Virus record (IMG/VR): IMGVR_UViG_3300027973_000263 | Span: 1 to 20,339 of that record | Reading direction: 5' to 3' (one strand) | DNA: 20,339 nt | Source of the DNA: a virus | Shown: positions 19,741-20,339 of the stretch, one piece after another | How the letters are laid out: every line of letters starts with the position of its first letter | Numbering within the stretch: position 1 is the first letter of the stretch | Made by a program: the position numbers and the translations under genes | The notes under the pieces: model-generated | What the model was told of the DNA's origin: nothing | The model's input: only the letters and a program-made list of their open reading frames with translations | Database searches by the model: none

Positions 19741-20072
19741 TGTTGAGAGTGATTAGTATTCCCCCTTTCATTTTAACTCTCAACAAAGTTATAATGATTG
19801 GGGGACTTTCTTTTATGGCGGTGCGAATACGCTTGGTAAAGGAAAGAATGCGTTACAAGGGGATGATGGCACAGCGCAGCGGTAGCATTAAGGACAAAGC
19901 CGCAAGACCATCACACGAGCCGAGAATCGTGTTAAAGTAGTGTCCAGGTCAAAGGTCAACGGTGACACTTTGAAACTTGAAGGTGAGGGACTCATTCGAC
20001 AGATTGAATCTTAATCATCAAAGGGGAATGACCACTGAGGTGAAAGTCAGTAGGATATTCTCATTCCCTTTT
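19741..20072 (+). ncRNA. Candidate structured non-coding RNA of unknown class
   Basis: About 330 nt without a convincing gene hold a set of pairings. TGTTGAGAGT (19741-19750) pairs with ACTCTCAACA (19776-19785). Its loop segment 19760-19772 pairs with 19793-19805 (TCCCCC with GGGGGA, TCATT with AATGA), forming an H-type pseudoknot. TGATGG (19864-19869) pairs with CCATCA (19908-19913) and encloses GCGGT/GCCGC (19879-19883/19899-19903). CACGA/TCGTG (19914-19918/19927-19931) and AGTGTC/GACACT (19939-19944/19964-19969) follow. A long 3' hairpin closes the element. The region also looks richer in G and C than its surroundings. I do not recognise it as tmRNA, RNase P RNA or 6S RNA. No known function can be assigned. 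Confidence 0.55.
20020..20072 (+). terminator. Terminator-like hairpin at the 3' end of the structured region
   Basis: AAAGGGGAATGA (20020-20031) pairs with TCATTCCCTTTT (20061-20072), 12 pairs with one G-U. Inside it ACTGA (20034-20038) pairs with TCAGT (20047-20051). The T run is short and belongs to the stem, so termination strength is uncertain. Confidence 0.5.
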
Positions 20073-20109
20073 GGTTCAGGATCTATTCTCTAGATTAAAT
20101 ATTATTACT

Positions 20110-20117
20110 TATATTTG
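20110..20117 (+). promoter_or_regulatory. TAnnTTTG promoter box before the last gene
   Basis: TATATTTG matches the Bacteroidota minus-7 box and ends 9 nt before the ATG at 20127. No TTG element lies 17-23 nt upstream. It follows the terminator-like hairpin, so it would start a new transcription unit with a very short leader. Confidence 0.45.
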
Positions 20118-20126
20118 TTATTATAT

Positions 20127-20339
20127 ATGATTATACTACCTGCTCAAATTGAATCAATAAAGTCACGCAAGGATAGAACTACAGCTATTGTAATAGGCAC
20201 TAATGAATTAACTCCTGATCAAGCTGGGCAAATATTCAGTCTTCAAAATTCGTTCGTCTATTGCGCTCTAAAAGAGGAGGAGTTCGCTACTAATGAAAGG
20301 GACATATTAAATGATTTGAAAGCTGACTTTGAAATAGAA
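20127..20339 (+). CDS. Conserved hypothetical phage protein, 3'-truncated by the window
   Basis: An ORF opens at ATG 20127 and stays open for 71 codons to the window end. The protein begins MIILPAQIESIKSRKDRTTA, then IVIGTNELTPDQAGQIFSLQ and an acidic stretch (ALKEEEFATNERD). I associate this layout (LPxxIES..SRKDRT...GTxELTPDQAGxLF) with small proteins in the replication and recombination region of Bacteroidota phages; their function is unknown to me. It starts a new rightward unit after the structured RNA region. Confidence 0.65.
   Translation, partial: MIILPAQIESIKSRKDRTTAIVIGTNELTPDQAGQIFSLQNSFVYCALKEEEFATNERDILNDLKADFEIE

Noticed and set aside
19857-19931. tRNA-like text (GGGGATGATGGC, then AGCGGTAGC like a D-arm)
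   Set aside because: No acceptor stem partner, anticodon arm or TTCGA-type T-loop can be found at the right distances.
19737-19940. A 67-codon plus-strand frame in the structured region
   Set aside because: It starts at GTG inside the promoter box, reads through the 10-bp stem pair and has no recognisable protein pattern. A shorter 41-codon form from an ATG at 19815 is only basic and patternless.
19990-20005. TTCGACAG as in a tmRNA 5' end
   Set aside because: It is in the wrong part of the element, with no tRNA-like pairing to a 3' end and no tag reading frame.

Overview
The window looks like part of a tailed double-stranded DNA phage (or prophage) of a Bacteroidota host. Three things support this. 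Capsid, portal, tail tape-measure, terminase, holin and endolysin genes are packed together. The DNA is AT-rich, with A-rich leaders instead of Shine-Dalgarno sites. Several intergenic gaps carry the Bacteroidota promoter box TAnnTTTG, twice with a TTTG element 21 nt upstream. There are no rRNA or tRNA genes, no CRISPR array and no insertion sequence. The host assignment is inference.

Region 1 (1-9251, rightward) is virion morphogenesis: the end of a baseplate/tail protein, a small membrane protein, a short tape measure, an XkdF-like prohead protease, a scaffold-like protein, the major capsid protein, a tail-tube-like protein, a conserved small structural protein, a portal fused to a MuF-like domain, and a DUF6712-like connector. 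The order is permuted: tape measure lies before the capsid genes and portal after them. Intrinsic terminators lie after the protease and capsid genes.

Region 2 (9203-11672, rightward) is lysis and accessory: a 35-residue microgene, a holin, an M15 peptidase endolysin, a metallophosphoesterase gene split by an apparent one-base deletion, and two overlapping spanin-like membrane proteins.

Region 3 (17696 down to 11638, leftward) is one long operon of mostly overlapping genes. It holds small proteins, an SSB-like protein, an XRE repressor-like protein, a DnaA-domain-IV protein, two probable replication proteins, a broken cytosine-5 DNA methyltransferase, the large terminase, and small proteins including a MazG-like one. 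It has a good promoter at 17722-17754 and an intrinsic terminator at 11591-11615, the latter inside the convergent spanin-like gene. An internal promoter candidate lies just after the terminase gene.

Region 4 (17863-19704, rightward, divergent from region 3) is a tight operon: VRR-NUC nuclease, ECF-sigma-like protein, Cys-rich basic protein, two-helix membrane protein and HAD-like phosphatase. It probably holds regulatory or early/middle genes.

Region 5 (19705-20126) has no convincing protein gene. It has a promoter box, then about 330 nt that can fold into a 5' pseudoknot, several nested hairpins and a 3' terminator-like hairpin. This is the best candidate for something undescribed: a phage-encoded structured non-coding RNA. 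A further gene starts at 20127 and runs off the window.
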